A stretch of DNA of 64,000 nt from JBBPZK01 sp965219175 (GTDB lineage Bacteria; Actinomycetota; Rubrobacteria; Rubrobacterales; Rubrobacteraceae): positions 1,426,001-1,490,000 of the forward strand of contig CBDCNI010000001.1 in the NCBI GenBank assembly GCA_965219175.1. Direction: 5' to 3'. The position numbers and the translations under genes are program-made. How positions within the stretch are numbered: the first letter of the stretch is position 1; each line of letters opens with the position of its first letter. Under the pieces are notes generated by a model. It searched no databases and was not told the origin of the DNA. It saw only the letters and a list, made by a program, of their open reading frames with translations. Shown one piece after another: positions 17,343-26,393 of the stretch.

Positions 17343-18197
17343 CTACCCTACCACGGGCAGCATCTTTTTCTTACCTTTACTTTCTAGGACCGCGTTGAGG
17401 CTGCCGGACTTATAGCCGCCGAGGTCGAGGGTCACGTACAGGAAGCCGGCGTCCCGAAGTTCGGTGGAGATCTCCTCGCGCATCTCGAACGCCCGCTCCA
17501 GCTCTTGCGGGCCTACTTCCAGCCGCGCTATGTCACCGTGGTGGCGGACCCGGACCTGGTGGAAACCTTCCGCGCGCAGGAACTCCTCGGCAAGCGTTAC
17601 CTGCCGGAGCTTCTCCGGTGTGATCTCCTGCCCATACGGGAAACGGCTCGATAGACACGCCAGCGCCGGCTTGTCCCAACTCGGCAACCCCAGGTGCTTC
17701 GCCAGCGCCCGAACCTCATCCTTGCCGACGCCCGCCTGCGAGAGCAGCGAGAGCACGCCCAGCTCGCGGGCGGCTTTCCTGCCGGGCCGGTAGTCGCCCT
17801 CGTCGTCCTTGTTCGCGCCGTCGATGACGCAGGCGTAGCCGCGTTCTTTCGCCAGGGCGTCCAGGTCCGAGTAGAGCGTGCTCTTGCAGAAGTAGCAGCG
17901 GTTCGTTGGGTTTTTGGCGTAGTCCGGGTTGTCCAGCTCGCGGGTGTCCACGACCAGATGCTCGACGCCAAGAGAGCCGGCGAATCCGCTCGCGAGGTCC
18001 AACTCAGAAGGCAGATAAGTCTCGTTGTTTGAGGTGACGGCGAGCACTTTACCCTCCGGCAGCGCCCGCGCGGCGACGGCGAGCGCCAGCGAGGAGTCAA
18101 CCCCCCCGGAGAACGCGACCAACGCGCTCCCGTATGGTTTCACCATCGCTTCCAGTTCAGACAATCGCTCCGCGACCTGCTCTGTAACATCGCTCAT
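17343..18197 (-). CDS. larE: LarE-type ATP-dependent sacrificial sulfur transferase
   Basis: LarE adenylates and thiolates a nicotinate-derived precursor in synthesis of the nickel-pincer (NPN) cofactor, sacrificing a cysteine sulfur. The 284-residue protein has a PP-loop SGGVDSS at residues 30-36. It also has the family block ANKDDEGDYRPGRKAARELGV near 128-148 and KPALACLSSRFPYGQ near 176-190, whose cysteine matches the sulfur-donating position of known LarE. larB and larC are not nearby, so either they are elsewhere or the protein serves another thiolation. It starts 12 bp after the peroxiredoxin gene. Confidence 0.88.
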   Translation of the reverse strand: MSDVTEQVAERLSELEAMVKPYGSALVAFSGGVDSSLALAVAARALPEGKVLAVTSNNETYLPSELDLASGFAGSLGVEHLVVDTRELDNPDYAKNPTNRCYFCKSTLYSDLDALAKERGYACVIDGANKDDEGDYRPGRKAARELGVLSLLSQAGVGKDEVRALAKHLGLPSWDKPALACLSSRFPYGQEITPEKLRQVTLAEEFLRAEGFHQVRVRHHGDIARLEVGPQELERAFEMREEISTELRDAGFLYVTLDLGGYKSGSLNAVLESKGKKKMLPVVG

Positions 18198-18209
18198 TAA
18201 AACTCCTCT

Positions 18210-18779
18210 CTAGCTCCGCTCTCGCGAGAGCCAACCGACTACTTCGGCGGCGTTTTCGTTTGGTGGAAAGACCGGGTAGAAGACTTTCTCGATCCTTCCG
18301 CCCTTGATAACGAGCGTCAGCCGCTTTACGAGGACCATGGACTCAACCTCGAAAGTCGGCAGTCCCAACGCCCCGGCGGACGCCAACTTCTCATCGCTCA
18401 AGAGGTCGAATTGTAGCTCCAGCCGCTCTTTCGCCTCCCGTTGGTACTCCGTACTTTGGGTGCTGAGGCCGAAGACTCGCGCCCCGAGAGTCCGAAGCTC
18501 TTCGTGATGGTCCCGAAAAGCGCACGACTGGGGCGTGCAGCCGCGGGCTCCCGGAGTCTGGTCCCAACCCTCCGGCAATGCGAGATCCGGCCTTCCCGTG
18601 AGTGGATAGCAGTACACGACCGTCGTCCCGGAGAATCCCGAGAGGTCTACCATTTCCCCGGATGTAGACATTAAGCCCACGGATGGGACCGACGCGCCGG
18701 GCAGGTGGTCGCAGGCTCCATCGTCCACGGGAACCGGGAGGTCGGCCGGTAGTTCGTGGATGTTGTCTGTTCGGGCCAC
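18210..18779 (-). CDS. peroxiredoxin, AhpC/TSA superfamily (PrxQ-like)
   Basis: A thiol peroxidase of 189 residues. The peroxidatic cysteine is Cys81 in GARGCTPQSCAFRDH, with Cys86 five residues on as likely resolving cysteine, the spacing of PrxQ/BCP enzymes. VVYCYPLTG near 54-62 is the preceding strand; LSTQSTEYQREAKERL and FDLLSDEKLASAGALGLP are conserved family segments. It would reduce peroxides with thioredoxin-like donors. It lies between fabF and larE on the minus strand, 76 bp downstream of fabF. Confidence 0.9.
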   Translation of the reverse strand: MARTDNIHELPADLPVPVDDGACDHLPGASVPSVGLMSTSGEMVDLSGFSGTTVVYCYPLTGRPDLALPEGWDQTPGARGCTPQSCAFRDHHEELRTLGARVFGLSTQSTEYQREAKERLELQFDLLSDEKLASAGALGLPTFEVESMVLVKRLTLVIKGGRIEKVFYPVFPPNENAAEVVGWLSRERS

Positions 18780-18855
18780 TCGCTCCGCTCTCCTGTTCGG
18801 GGCCTTGTCTCGGTCTCGTATCTCTACTTTGCGACTCTTCGCATCTCCGGGAGGA

Positions 18856-20097
18856 TCAGGGCCTCTCCAGGACGACTGCCGCGTTGTGGCCGCCGACTCC
18901 CATGTTGGCGCAGATCGCCGCTTCGAGGTCCGGCGCGTCGCGTGGTTCGTCGACGACGTAGTCGAGGTCCGCGCACTCTTCGGCCAGGGTTTCGAGGTTT
19001 CGCATGGGGGGGATGGCCCGCTCTTTCACGGTCAGGGCGCAGATGGCCGCTTCTATCGCCCCGGCGGCTCCGAGTGAGTGGCCGAGGGTTGATTTGGTTC
19101 CCGAAACTTTTACCCTGGCGTTGACCTGCCGCATTGCGTGCGACTCCGGGCCGTCACCGGCGGCCGTGCCGGTTCCGTGGGGGTTGATGTAGTCTATTCG
19201 CTCTCCTTCGAGACCTGCGTCCTTGACGGCCAACTGCATAGCCCGGAGGACGCCGCGGCCTTTCGGGTCCGGGTCGAAGAGGTGGTAGGCGTCGGTGGTG
19301 CGCCCGACGCCGGTTATCTTGGCGTAGGGATCTGCGCCGCGCTTCTCGACGGAGGCTGCGCTCTCCAGGATCATCACCGCCCCGCCCTCGGCCAAGACGA
19401 AGCCGGAGTGATCGGCGTCGTAGGGTCGGCAGGCGCTTTCGGGGTCTTCGTTGCGGCGGCTCATTGCTCGCATCGCTATAAAGCCGGCCATTATAACAGG
19501 GGTGATGGCCGCCTCGGTCGCGCCGCAGATCACCATGTCGGCGTCGCCCCGGCGGATCAAGTCGTACCCGAGCGCCACCGCGTCGGTCCCGCAGGCGCAG
19601 GCGAGCGCCGGAGAAGAGGAAGGTCCCTGCACGCCGAGCTGGATGCCGACGTGGGCGGCGGATGAGTTCGGCATGATCTTGGTGACCGAGAACGGGGTGA
19701 CCCGCGACGGTCCTTTCTCGTTTATGGTCTGCTGGGTCGTATCCATGCTCGACACCCCGCCGAGACCGCTCCCGAGGATCAGGCCGACCCGCTCGGGATT
19801 CTCCTCGAGCTCTTCCCAGGCTCCGGCGTCTTCGAGGGCGAGCTTGGCGCAGGCGAGCGCCATCTGGGCGAAGCGGTCCGTCCTCTGGAGCACCTTCCGA
19901 TCCATGAATTCCTTCGGATCGAAATCCGTACACTCGGCCGCTATCCGGATGTCGAAACCTTCCGGGTCGAAGAGCGTGACCGGCCCGACGCCGCTCTCGT
20001 TGGCGAGCAGCGAGTTCCAGAACTTCTCGCGGCCGACCCCGAGAGGACTCACCACGCCTACACCAGTTACATAAGCCGCCGGACGCCCGTTCTCCAT
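18856..20097 (-). CDS. fabF: beta-ketoacyl-ACP synthase, KAS II type
   Basis: A 413-residue condensing enzyme that extends acyl-ACP with malonyl-ACP. The catalytic triad is present: Cys167 in LACACGTDA, His307 in INPHGTGT and His340 in KSTLGHSLGAAG. The Cys region is slightly unusual, with an extra cysteine at 169 where most KAS II have Thr. The ATG at 20097 has GGGAGG upstream. No acpP, fabD or fabG adjoins; instead prx, larE and DUF456 follow. Its 5' region is duplicated 10.7 kb away before a membrane glycosyltransferase gene. It could serve specialised lipid synthesis rather than bulk fatty acids. Confidence 0.92.
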   Translation of the reverse strand: MENGRPAAYVTGVGVVSPLGVGREKFWNSLLANESGVGPVTLFDPEGFDIRIAAECTDFDPKEFMDRKVLQRTDRFAQMALACAKLALEDAGAWEELEENPERVGLILGSGLGGVSSMDTTQQTINEKGPSRVTPFSVTKIMPNSSAAHVGIQLGVQGPSSSPALACACGTDAVALGYDLIRRGDADMVICGATEAAITPVIMAGFIAMRAMSRRNEDPESACRPYDADHSGFVLAEGGAVMILESAASVEKRGADPYAKITGVGRTTDAYHLFDPDPKGRGVLRAMQLAVKDAGLEGERIDYINPHGTGTAAGDGPESHAMRQVNARVKVSGTKSTLGHSLGAAGAIEAAICALTVKERAIPPMRNLETLAEECADLDYVVDEPRDAPDLEAAICANMGVGGHNAAVVLERP

Positions 20098-20195
20098 CTG
20101 CCTCCCAGGTAGCCTCTCTGATTAGTGAATAATCCTACCAACCAAAGAATCTTAGCACTACCATCACTCTTCGACTCTCGCTAAAGTCTTGCTCC
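20084..20195 (-). repeat. fabF upstream region, copy A of a dispersed 112-bp repeat
   Basis: This segment covers the fabF start codon, ribosome site and upstream region and aligns with 30786-30897 at roughly 80% identity with a few small gaps, in the same orientation. The best conserved blocks are the start-codon context, CAGGTAGCCT, AGAATCTTA and CGCTAAAG. On the fabF strand a TAAGAT -10-like box lies in the shared part. Confidence 0.75.
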
Positions 20196-20531
20196 GGATA
20201 CGAGGGGAGATCACAGCGCATAAACACGAGGGACCGGAGACTTGGTCGGCCACCACAACAGTACCGAAGTTTCACTGTTCTCGCCCGGTTCCTTAAACGC
20301 TTCGAGGCGTGACCCTCTTCGTAGAGTCTCGTGGGGTCCCGGCCTCTATTTACCGAAAACTTATAAATTTCTTACGAAAACTCAACAGGCAGCTTGTAAG
20401 GTAAGTCCTTCGAGGGGTGTTTGGCTTATAGCAAGATATAGCTGCCGTGCTCGTCGTCAGGTAAGCGATTTTGGCAGGAGGTTCTCACACTTTGTTTGGA
20501 TATGTAGGTTTACCCAAAAAGACCGGGCGTC
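20196..20531. other. intergenic region with no recognised gene
   Basis: Between the fabF upstream repeat and the ZIP gene I see no convincing reading frame, RNA gene or terminator. Several short inverted motifs (for example around 20300-20345) and an AT-richer patch at 20350-20385 could belong to a structured leader or promoter for the ZIP transporter, but I recognise no known riboswitch. Confidence 0.3.
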
Positions 20532-21224
20532 ATGCTGACCGCTTTGATCGTCGGTGTTGCGGCTTCCAGCGCGCTCGTGATCGGGGCGGCAATAGGCGCG
20601 TTCTGGGAGCCGCCCAAGACGTTGGTCGCGGTGGCGTTGGCGTTTGCCAGCGGCGCGCTCATCATAGCGCTCGCTTTCGACTTGTTCGAGGAGGCTTTCA
20701 AGGACGGCGGCGTGTGGCTCGCCGGGGTCGGTATTATGGCGGGGGCGCTCGTCTTCGTGGTGGCCGACAGGCTCATAGAGCGGTACGGAGGCTCTTCGGG
20801 TCTTACGCTGGTGGCTGGCGTAAGACCCGACGGGATACCCGAAAACCTTGCTCTCGGCGTCGCCCTTATCGGGGTCCCAATAACGGGAATCTTCTCTCTG
20901 CTGGCGGCTATCTGGGCCTCTAACCTGCCCGAGTCGCTGGGTGGCGCGCGGAGCATGACCAGCTCCGGGCGCTCGAAAGGGTTCGTCGTCGGTATCTGGA
21001 CCGTTACGGCAGTGTTGCTAACGGCGGCGGTGGTGCTCGGCAACATCGTCTTCGCGGGTGTGGATCAGGTCGTACTGGCCTTTATACGCGCCTTCGCCGC
21101 CGGCGCCGTGCTGGCTTCGATGGCCGACACAATAATGCCCCAGGCTTTTGAAGAGGGCGGCGTCTACGTGGCGCTAGCCACGACGGCCGGCTTCCTCATG
21201 ACGTTCATAATTACGCAGAGCTGA
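20532..21224 (+). CDS. ZIP-family divalent metal transporter
   Basis: A 230-residue membrane protein with about eight helices. The two metal-site helices are recognisable: RPDGIPENLALGVAL near residues 97-111 (a variant of the HxxPE helix with Asp in place of His) and SNLPESLGGARS near 135. It imports zinc, manganese or iron in relatives such as ZupT. The first in-frame ATG after a TAG stop is 20532; the ribosome site is weak. The loop between metal helices is short, without the usual His-rich segment. Specificity cannot be read from sequence. Confidence 0.88.
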   Translation: MLTALIVGVAASSALVIGAAIGAFWEPPKTLVAVALAFASGALIIALAFDLFEEAFKDGGVWLAGVGIMAGALVFVVADRLIERYGGSSGLTLVAGVRPDGIPENLALGVALIGVPITGIFSLLAAIWASNLPESLGGARSMTSSGRSKGFVVGIWTVTAVLLTAAVVLGNIVFAGVDQVVLAFIRAFAAGAVLASMADTIMPQAFEEGGVYVALATTAGFLMTFIITQS

Positions 21225-21282
21225 CGGCCGGACTTTACCGGTACTCGTCGGCTTTTGGTAGTAGAGGAAGTAGAGGAGTGTA

Positions 21283-22539
21283 ATGTTTTTCGGGATGTTC
21301 GGGCGTTTGGCTAAGGTCATGCTCCTGGGAGCTGTTTTTCTGGCCGCTGCGGAGGCGGCGCTGGTTGGTATCGTCGAGGGTGTGGAGGCCGTCCGGCGCA
21401 AGTTCTTCTGGGGTCAGCCGCCCGAGGAAGGGTTTCCCTGGAGGGAGCAGCCTGAGATAGAGTTGGAGTCTTCTGGAGAGCGGGTGAAGCTCTATCCAGA
21501 TTACGGCAGGCTCTACGAGGACATGCTCGCCGAGATCGAACGGGCCGAAGAGTATATCTTCGTGGAGACTTTCATCTGGCAGGCCGGCGACGTGGGCCGC
21601 CGCTTTGTGGAGGCGCTGGAGAGCAAGGCGCGGGAAGGTGTGAAGGTGTACGCTGTCTTCGACGCGCTCGCCAACCTCGGGCAGCCCGAGTCGTTCAAAG
21701 AGTTTCCCGAGGGCATCAACACGCTGCGGTTTCGTTCGTTTTCGAGGCCTCTAAGCGCGCTGAACCCTCGGAATCTGCATCGCGACCACCGCAAGATCCT
21801 GGCTGTGGACGGTCGGGTGGCGTTTATCGGGGGGTTCAATATCGGCGAGATCTACACCCGCTGGCGCGGCACGCACATGCGTATCAGGGGCGAGGAGGTA
21901 CACGAGATAGAGCGGGCGTTCGTCGGCTTCTGGAACACCCACCGCCCCGGGGAGTTGCCGGAGATCCCTCCCATCGGAGAGAGGGCATGGAACCCTACGA
22001 CCCTTTTCCATTCAAACGATCCCTACCACCACGACTTCCCGGTCCGGGATATATACATAAGAACCCTCGACCGGGCCACGGAGCGGGCCTACATAACGAG
22101 CGCCTACTTCACGCCCGGTGCTTCGCTCAGGGGGAACATGATAGACGCCGCTGGTCGTGGCGTGGACGTGCGGGTGCTCATCCCGAGGTACTCAAACCAT
22201 GCCATCGTGGACTGGCTCGCCCGCCAGCACTTCGGTGAACTGCTCCGGGGCGGCGTGAGGATCTTCGAATACAAGGACTTCATGGTCCATGCCAAGACCG
22301 CCACCGTGGACGGCGTGTGGTCCACGGTGGGCTCCTCGAACATAGACAGCCTCAGCCTCTTCGGGCTGCACGAGACAAACCTGGAGATCTACAGCGAAAG
22401 CCTCGCCCGACAGCTAGAGGACATGTTCGAGCTCGATACTACCAACGCCGAGGAGCTTACCCCGGAGAAGTGGGATAGCCGCCCCGTGGCCGTTAAACTC
22501 CTCGAATGGGCGCTGACCCCGCTGCGTGTCTTTGGTTGA
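21283..22539 (+). CDS. cardiolipin synthase-type phospholipase D protein
   Basis: A 418-residue protein with an N-terminal hydrophobic helix (residues 5-28) and two PLD catalytic motifs. The first is HRKILAVDG near 170 within HRDHRKILAVDGRVAFIGG, the second HAKTATVDG near 336 within a segment ending GSSNID. Two HKD motifs in one chain and a membrane anchor fit bacterial cardiolipin synthases, which join two phosphatidylglycerols or use phosphatidylethanolamine. Other PLD-family transphosphatidylases are possible. It starts 58 bp after the ZIP gene and precedes the ion-channel gene by 39 bp. Confidence 0.9.
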   Translation: MFFGMFGRLAKVMLLGAVFLAAAEAALVGIVEGVEAVRRKFFWGQPPEEGFPWREQPEIELESSGERVKLYPDYGRLYEDMLAEIERAEEYIFVETFIWQAGDVGRRFVEALESKAREGVKVYAVFDALANLGQPESFKEFPEGINTLRFRSFSRPLSALNPRNLHRDHRKILAVDGRVAFIGGFNIGEIYTRWRGTHMRIRGEEVHEIERAFVGFWNTHRPGELPEIPPIGERAWNPTTLFHSNDPYHHDFPVRDIYIRTLDRATERAYITSAYFTPGASLRGNMIDAAGRGVDVRVLIPRYSNHAIVDWLARQHFGELLRGGVRIFEYKDFMVHAKTATVDGVWSTVGSSNIDSLSLFGLHETNLEIYSESLARQLEDMFELDTTNAEELTPEKWDSRPVAVKLLEWALTPLRVFG

Positions 22540-22578
22540 TCGCGGAGGCGGGCGCGTGGACCAACCCGGGGCGCGACC

Positions 22579-23565
22579 ATGACCCCGCTCGTGTTCGCGG
22601 CCGGGGTACTTCTGGTGGTCGTCACCTTCGTCGATGCTCTGTGGACGACGCTGTGGATCGAGGGGGCCGCGGGACCTTTGACCTCCCGGCTATCCACGTT
22701 TCTCTGGCGTATCGCCCGCTGGTTGACCGGCCCAGACAACCACAAGCTGTTGAGCCTCGCCGGACCGATCATCTTGTTCACCAGCGTGCTCTCGTGGGTC
22801 GTCCTTGTAAGCCTGGGGTGGCTGGTGGTGTTCGACTCCGGGGCGGGTTCGCTGCTCGACGTTCGTACGCGGGAACCGGCGGATCTGGTCGGGAAGATCT
22901 ACTTCGTGCTCTACTCCGTCTTCACTTTGGGCAACGGCGACTACGTCCCAAACGGTAAAATCTACCAGCTCGCCACCGCCGCGACGGTCGCCAGCGGGAT
23001 GTCCTTGATCACCCTCGCCATCACCTACCTGCTCTCGGTCGTCTCGGCCGTCGCCGACAAGCGCTCCGTCGCGAGCTACATCTCAGGTTTCGGCCAGAGC
23101 CCGGAGGAGATAGTGTTGACCGCGTGGGACGGGACGGGCTTCGGGAAGCTGGCGCCGCAACTGGCCCACCTGACCTCGAACCTGGGGCTCCTCGCGGAGC
23201 AGCACCAAGCTTATCCCATACTCCACTACTACCATCCGGCGAGCAGGAGCAAGGCCAGCGCGGCGGCGATAACGGCCTTCGACGAGGCGCTCACGATCCT
23301 CGAACACGCGGTGGTGGAGGGCCATCGTCCGGAACAGGTGGAGCTAAAGCCCGCCCGCCAGAGCGTCTCAAGCTACCTGGAGACCCTCTCGTCCGCCTTC
23401 ATTGCCCCAGCAGATCATCCTCCCCCCGCTCCCGACCTGAACAAACTCCGCAGCGCCGGCGTACCGGTCGTGAGCGACGAGTACTACGCCGAGGTGCTGG
23501 AAGGCTGCTCTCACCGCCGCCGAATGCTCCTCGGTCTGCTCTTGAACGACGGCTGGCGTCCTTGA
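22579..23565 (+). CDS. ion-channel-domain (K+ channel-like) membrane protein
   Basis: A 328-residue protein. The N-terminal half has four hydrophobic helices (about 5-25, 55-75, 115-130 around the pore loop, 135-160). The pore segment FVLYSVFTLGNGDYVP near 115-130 resembles a potassium selectivity filter, but with TLGNGD in place of TVGYGD. The C-terminal half is soluble and helical, with no RCK/TrkA-N nucleotide-binding signature. Its role would be ion conductance; selectivity is uncertain because the filter tyrosine is Asn. It follows the cardiolipin synthase in the same direction. Confidence 0.75.
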   Translation: MTPLVFAAGVLLVVVTFVDALWTTLWIEGAAGPLTSRLSTFLWRIARWLTGPDNHKLLSLAGPIILFTSVLSWVVLVSLGWLVVFDSGAGSLLDVRTREPADLVGKIYFVLYSVFTLGNGDYVPNGKIYQLATAATVASGMSLITLAITYLLSVVSAVADKRSVASYISGFGQSPEEIVLTAWDGTGFGKLAPQLAHLTSNLGLLAEQHQAYPILHYYHPASRSKASAAAITAFDEALTILEHAVVEGHRPEQVELKPARQSVSSYLETLSSAFIAPADHPPPAPDLNKLRSAGVPVVSDEYYAEVLEGCSHRRRMLLGLLLNDGWRP

Positions 23566-23668
23566 ACTCGAGGCTCTGCTCCTGGAGTGCGCGGTGTTGG
23601 CGGCGGCAAACTAGGATGCTCCTATGTGTGTCGTGTCAAAGGCGTAGATTAGCTGATCCGGAGGAGGG

Positions 23669-23995
23669 TCAAGCAGAGCCGATTGGGCTCCGTCTCTTCG
23701 ATGCGCCCCCTGGGCAGGCGAGCAGCGCTTGGTAGACCTCCCGAGCTATGTACCTCTTCAAGCAGCGGATGATCTCTCGCTTGCTCTTGCCAGGCTTCGC
23801 CAGCGGTGCGCCTGGCGACGTATGCCTGGGTGCGGGGATCGCGTCTTAGGCGGTTCGGCGCGACCACATGGAGGGCACGGTTGGCTTCTCGGTTGCCATG
23901 GGGATTGAGACGGTGCCTTACTACCTTGCCCGAGGAGGCCGGGATGGACGCCACGCCGCACAAGTTGGCGAAAACGGCCTCACTCCGCTCGGAGG
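23669..23995 (-). pseudogene. IS110-family transposase C-terminal remnant
   Basis: Minus-strand translation gives the C-terminal transposase_20 region of IS110-type elements: AVFANLCGVASIPASSGKVV, then RHRLNPHGNREANRALH and RRDPRTQAYVARR. After a frameshift near 23815 it continues with KPGKSKREIIRCLKRYIARE and ends at TGA 23669-23671. The N-terminal DEDD catalytic domain is absent and the frame is broken, so it is dead. It fills most of the 507-bp gap 23566-24072 and marks past insertion at the edge of the polyketide/carotenoid locus. Confidence 0.85.
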
Positions 23996-24072
23996 CGCGA
24001 CCGGTTGTTACCCTTTCGCTGTCCCCGGATTTCTTTCCTGAAGCCGGGTGCGGTACCGGTGGCTTTTCACTC

Positions 24073-25335
24073 TTACGGGGCGAGCAGGGCGGCGAGATAG
24101 GCCGGGCGGAGGGCGTTGGTGGCCGGAGTATAGTCGCCGAGGGCCGCTTTGATCTCATCCGTCTTCCCTCTCCTGGTTTCGAGCCGCTTTAGCGCGTAGC
24201 CTAGCGCGGGGGGCCAGGCCAGGGCGAGTTGCACGAGGGTGGTCAGGCGCTCTTTGCCGGCGAAGACGTTGCGACGCGACTGTTCGTAGCCCGCCGGTAT
24301 CTCGTCTCTCGATTGCAGGCTCGACTCGATCGCGCCCGCCGCGATCTCCGCGCCTCTGAGGGCCCGGAAGACTCCTTCCCCCGTGAACGGGTCTAAATAC
24401 CCGGCCGCATCTCCTACCAGAAGGTAGCCGGGTCCCGCCGTCCGCGCGACGCGCCGGGCTAGAGGACCGATGCCCATGACCTTGCCGACGCGTCGGGCTC
24501 CCGAGAGCCGTTGCGCGGCGCCGGGTACGTCGTCGAGCTTACGGGCAAAGTAGTCCGGGGTGCTCTCGCCGCGTTCCTTGCCTCCGAGCGGGGTGACGAG
24601 CCCGGCTACGAGGAGTCCTCCGCCGACCGGCGCGAGACCGCAGTAAGCGCCATCTCCCACGTGCATCTCGCCCAGTCCCGCGCCCAGAGGACCGAGGACA
24701 GCGTCGTCCGCCGGCTCGAAATGAGCGTGCAGACCCAGCCGACGAGGCCAGCGGACCGGAATACCGAGACCTAGCGAGCGGGCCACGACCGAGTGACGAC
24801 CGTCCGCGCCGACCACGAAGCGCGCGGTAACGACACCGCTCGCGACTCCGGAACCAGGTTTTACTCTTCCCACCTGAACTCCCGAAACCCGGCCGTTCTC
24901 ATCGTGGTGCAACCCGGAGACCGCCACTCCTTGCTCGACCCGCACGCCGCTCTGGCGGGCATTCTCGACGAGCGCGGCGTCGAAGTGGTAGCGACGGATA
25001 CCGAGACCACGACGCCCTCTGATTTGACCCGCACTCAAACCCGCCGGGCTGGACGGATAGGTGAGCTCGAAGGAGGAACCGCGAGCCCGGATCCACATGC
25101 CCCCCGGACGCGCGTGTTCGTGGTCGAGCACCCTTTCGAGCGCTCCCAGCCTCTGGAGCGCGTCCACGACCCCCGGACTGTAATACTCGCCGCACGGCTT
25201 CTGGCGCGGGAAGTGGCCCCGCTCCAGGAGCAGGACATCCCTACCGCCGGCCGCCAGGTGAGACGCCGTCGCCGACCCGGCCGGTCCGCCACCGACCACT
25301 ATCACCTCCACGTCCGGCGGGTTGCCGCTGTTCAC
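24073..25335 (-). CDS. FAD-dependent oxidoreductase, geranylgeranyl reductase / UbiH-like
   Basis: A 420-residue flavoprotein. The N-terminal dinucleotide motif VIVVGGGPAGSATASHL is at residues 11-27, followed by CGEYYSPGVVDAL near 48. The GD motif GYLLVGDAAGYLDPFTGEGV lies near 303-322, and VVGADGRHSVVARSL near 178. This is the class of FAD monooxygenases and geranylgeranyl reductases. Such genes are known companions of type III polyketide synthases (SrsC hydroxylates alkylresorcinols to quinones in Streptomyces), and I infer an analogous tailoring role. It overlaps the methyltransferase gene by four bases. Confidence 0.88.
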   Translation of the reverse strand: MNSGNPPDVEVIVVGGGPAGSATASHLAAGGRDVLLLERGHFPRQKPCGEYYSPGVVDALQRLGALERVLDHEHARPGGMWIRARGSSFELTYPSSPAGLSAGQIRGRRGLGIRRYHFDAALVENARQSGVRVEQGVAVSGLHHDENGRVSGVQVGRVKPGSGVASGVVTARFVVGADGRHSVVARSLGLGIPVRWPRRLGLHAHFEPADDAVLGPLGAGLGEMHVGDGAYCGLAPVGGGLLVAGLVTPLGGKERGESTPDYFARKLDDVPGAAQRLSGARRVGKVMGIGPLARRVARTAGPGYLLVGDAAGYLDPFTGEGVFRALRGAEIAAGAIESSLQSRDEIPAGYEQSRRNVFAGKERLTTLVQLALAWPPALGYALKRLETRRGKTDEIKAALGDYTPATNALRPAYLAALLAP

Positions 25336-26111
25336 CGCTCTCCCGCCTCATTCCGTCCGTTGTCGTACCGCTCTCCGTCAAGCGGTATCGTCATTGCGAC
25401 CCGGTAGCCGGGTATACCCACGAAACGAGGCTCCGGTAGTCCGGCGCTCTGGACGAGGTCCTGCATTTCGCGGCGGGTGTAAGCCTTCCGCACCGACAAC
25501 GGGCCATCATGCCTGAAGAGACGATTTTTGCTCGTTGCCCTGGTAAATGCGACCGTGCCGAAGTACCCGACCCAGGACCTCACGAGGTCGTTCACCACGA
25601 TACCCTTGCGAGAGACGCGTGCTAGCTCCCCGAGAAGCTTGACGGCGCTGGAAGGAACGAGGTGGTGCAGAAACAGCGAGCAAGTCGCGAAGTCGAAGCT
25701 GTTGTCCTGGTATTCAAGCGTGAGCGCGTCCGCCGTCTCGTAATGAATGATCTCCGGTCCCGACCTGGAAGCTTCCGGTTCCAGGCCGGCGGATAGTTCG
25801 AGGATCTCCGGGCTGGCGTCCGTGGCGGTAATTCTCGGTGTATATCCTTTTTTGGACGCCCAGCGGGCCATCGCCCTCGGGAAGTCACCGCCGCCGGTCG
25901 CGACGTCTAGTATCGAGATCTCGCCGCCTGGAGGAGTTCCAGCCGCGAGACGGGAGAGTGACCGCAGCGTGAGCAGCAGACCTCCGCTCAGGCGGTTTCC
26001 CCGCGCGAGGTCTCCGAGACACTCGACCAACTCATCCCGATCGACACCGGGAGCGTCCATCAACTCTTCTCTCCCGGAACGCAGCGGACGAGAAGGTATC
26101 CGGGAGATCAC
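25332..26111 (-). CDS. class I SAM-dependent methyltransferase of the type III PKS cluster
   Basis: A methyltransferase of about 259 residues with SAM motif I ILDVATGGGDFPRAMARWA, motif II ITATDASPEIL, and the acidic/aromatic segment FDFATCSLFLHHL that is typical of type III PKS-linked methyltransferases. I favour GTG 26111, where family resemblance starts (ISRIPSRPLRSGREELMDAPG); the frame is open to 26213. It is divergent from the PKS gene and coupled with the FAD enzyme through an ATGA overlap. Likely acceptor: the phenolic product of the neighbouring synthase (inference). Confidence 0.85.
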   Translation of the reverse strand: MISRIPSRPLRSGREELMDAPGVDRDELVECLGDLARGNRLSGGLLLTLRSLSRLAAGTPPGGEISILDVATGGGDFPRAMARWASKKGYTPRITATDASPEILELSAGLEPEASRSGPEIIHYETADALTLEYQDNSFDFATCSLFLHHLVPSSAVKLLGELARVSRKGIVVNDLVRSWVGYFGTVAFTRATSKNRLFRHDGPLSVRKAYTRREMQDLVQSAGLPEPRFVGIPGYRVAMTIPLDGERYDNGRNEAGER

Positions 26112-26393
26112 GGACGGAACCCCACTGCACTCTCCGATTTTGCCTTGAAATTGCCGGTACGCTTTTCCACAACCCCGAATCATACTTTCGCACGGACAAA
26201 ACACTGGTAACAACGCTTACTGGCTTCAGGGCTTGGCCGGTCTATATTCGCCGTAAGGACAGTGCCGTAAGAGAGATATGCGGTATAGAATAACGGTTGC
26301 CAACCACTCTAGTTCGCGCCCACGATAGCGCGTCGGCATTCACGGATCGGAGGCCGAAGTCATCAGCACCCACTCGAAAGTTATCAGCAACCG

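Noticed and set aside
20220..20500. Manganese (yybP-ykoY) riboswitch ahead of the ZIP gene
   Set aside because: The conserved yybP-ykoY core was not found, so position before a metal transporter alone is not enough.
24793..25407. Plus-strand frame of 204 residues opposite the FAD enzyme gene
   Set aside because: Complete overlap with a well-supported minus-strand gene; low-complexity charged translation.
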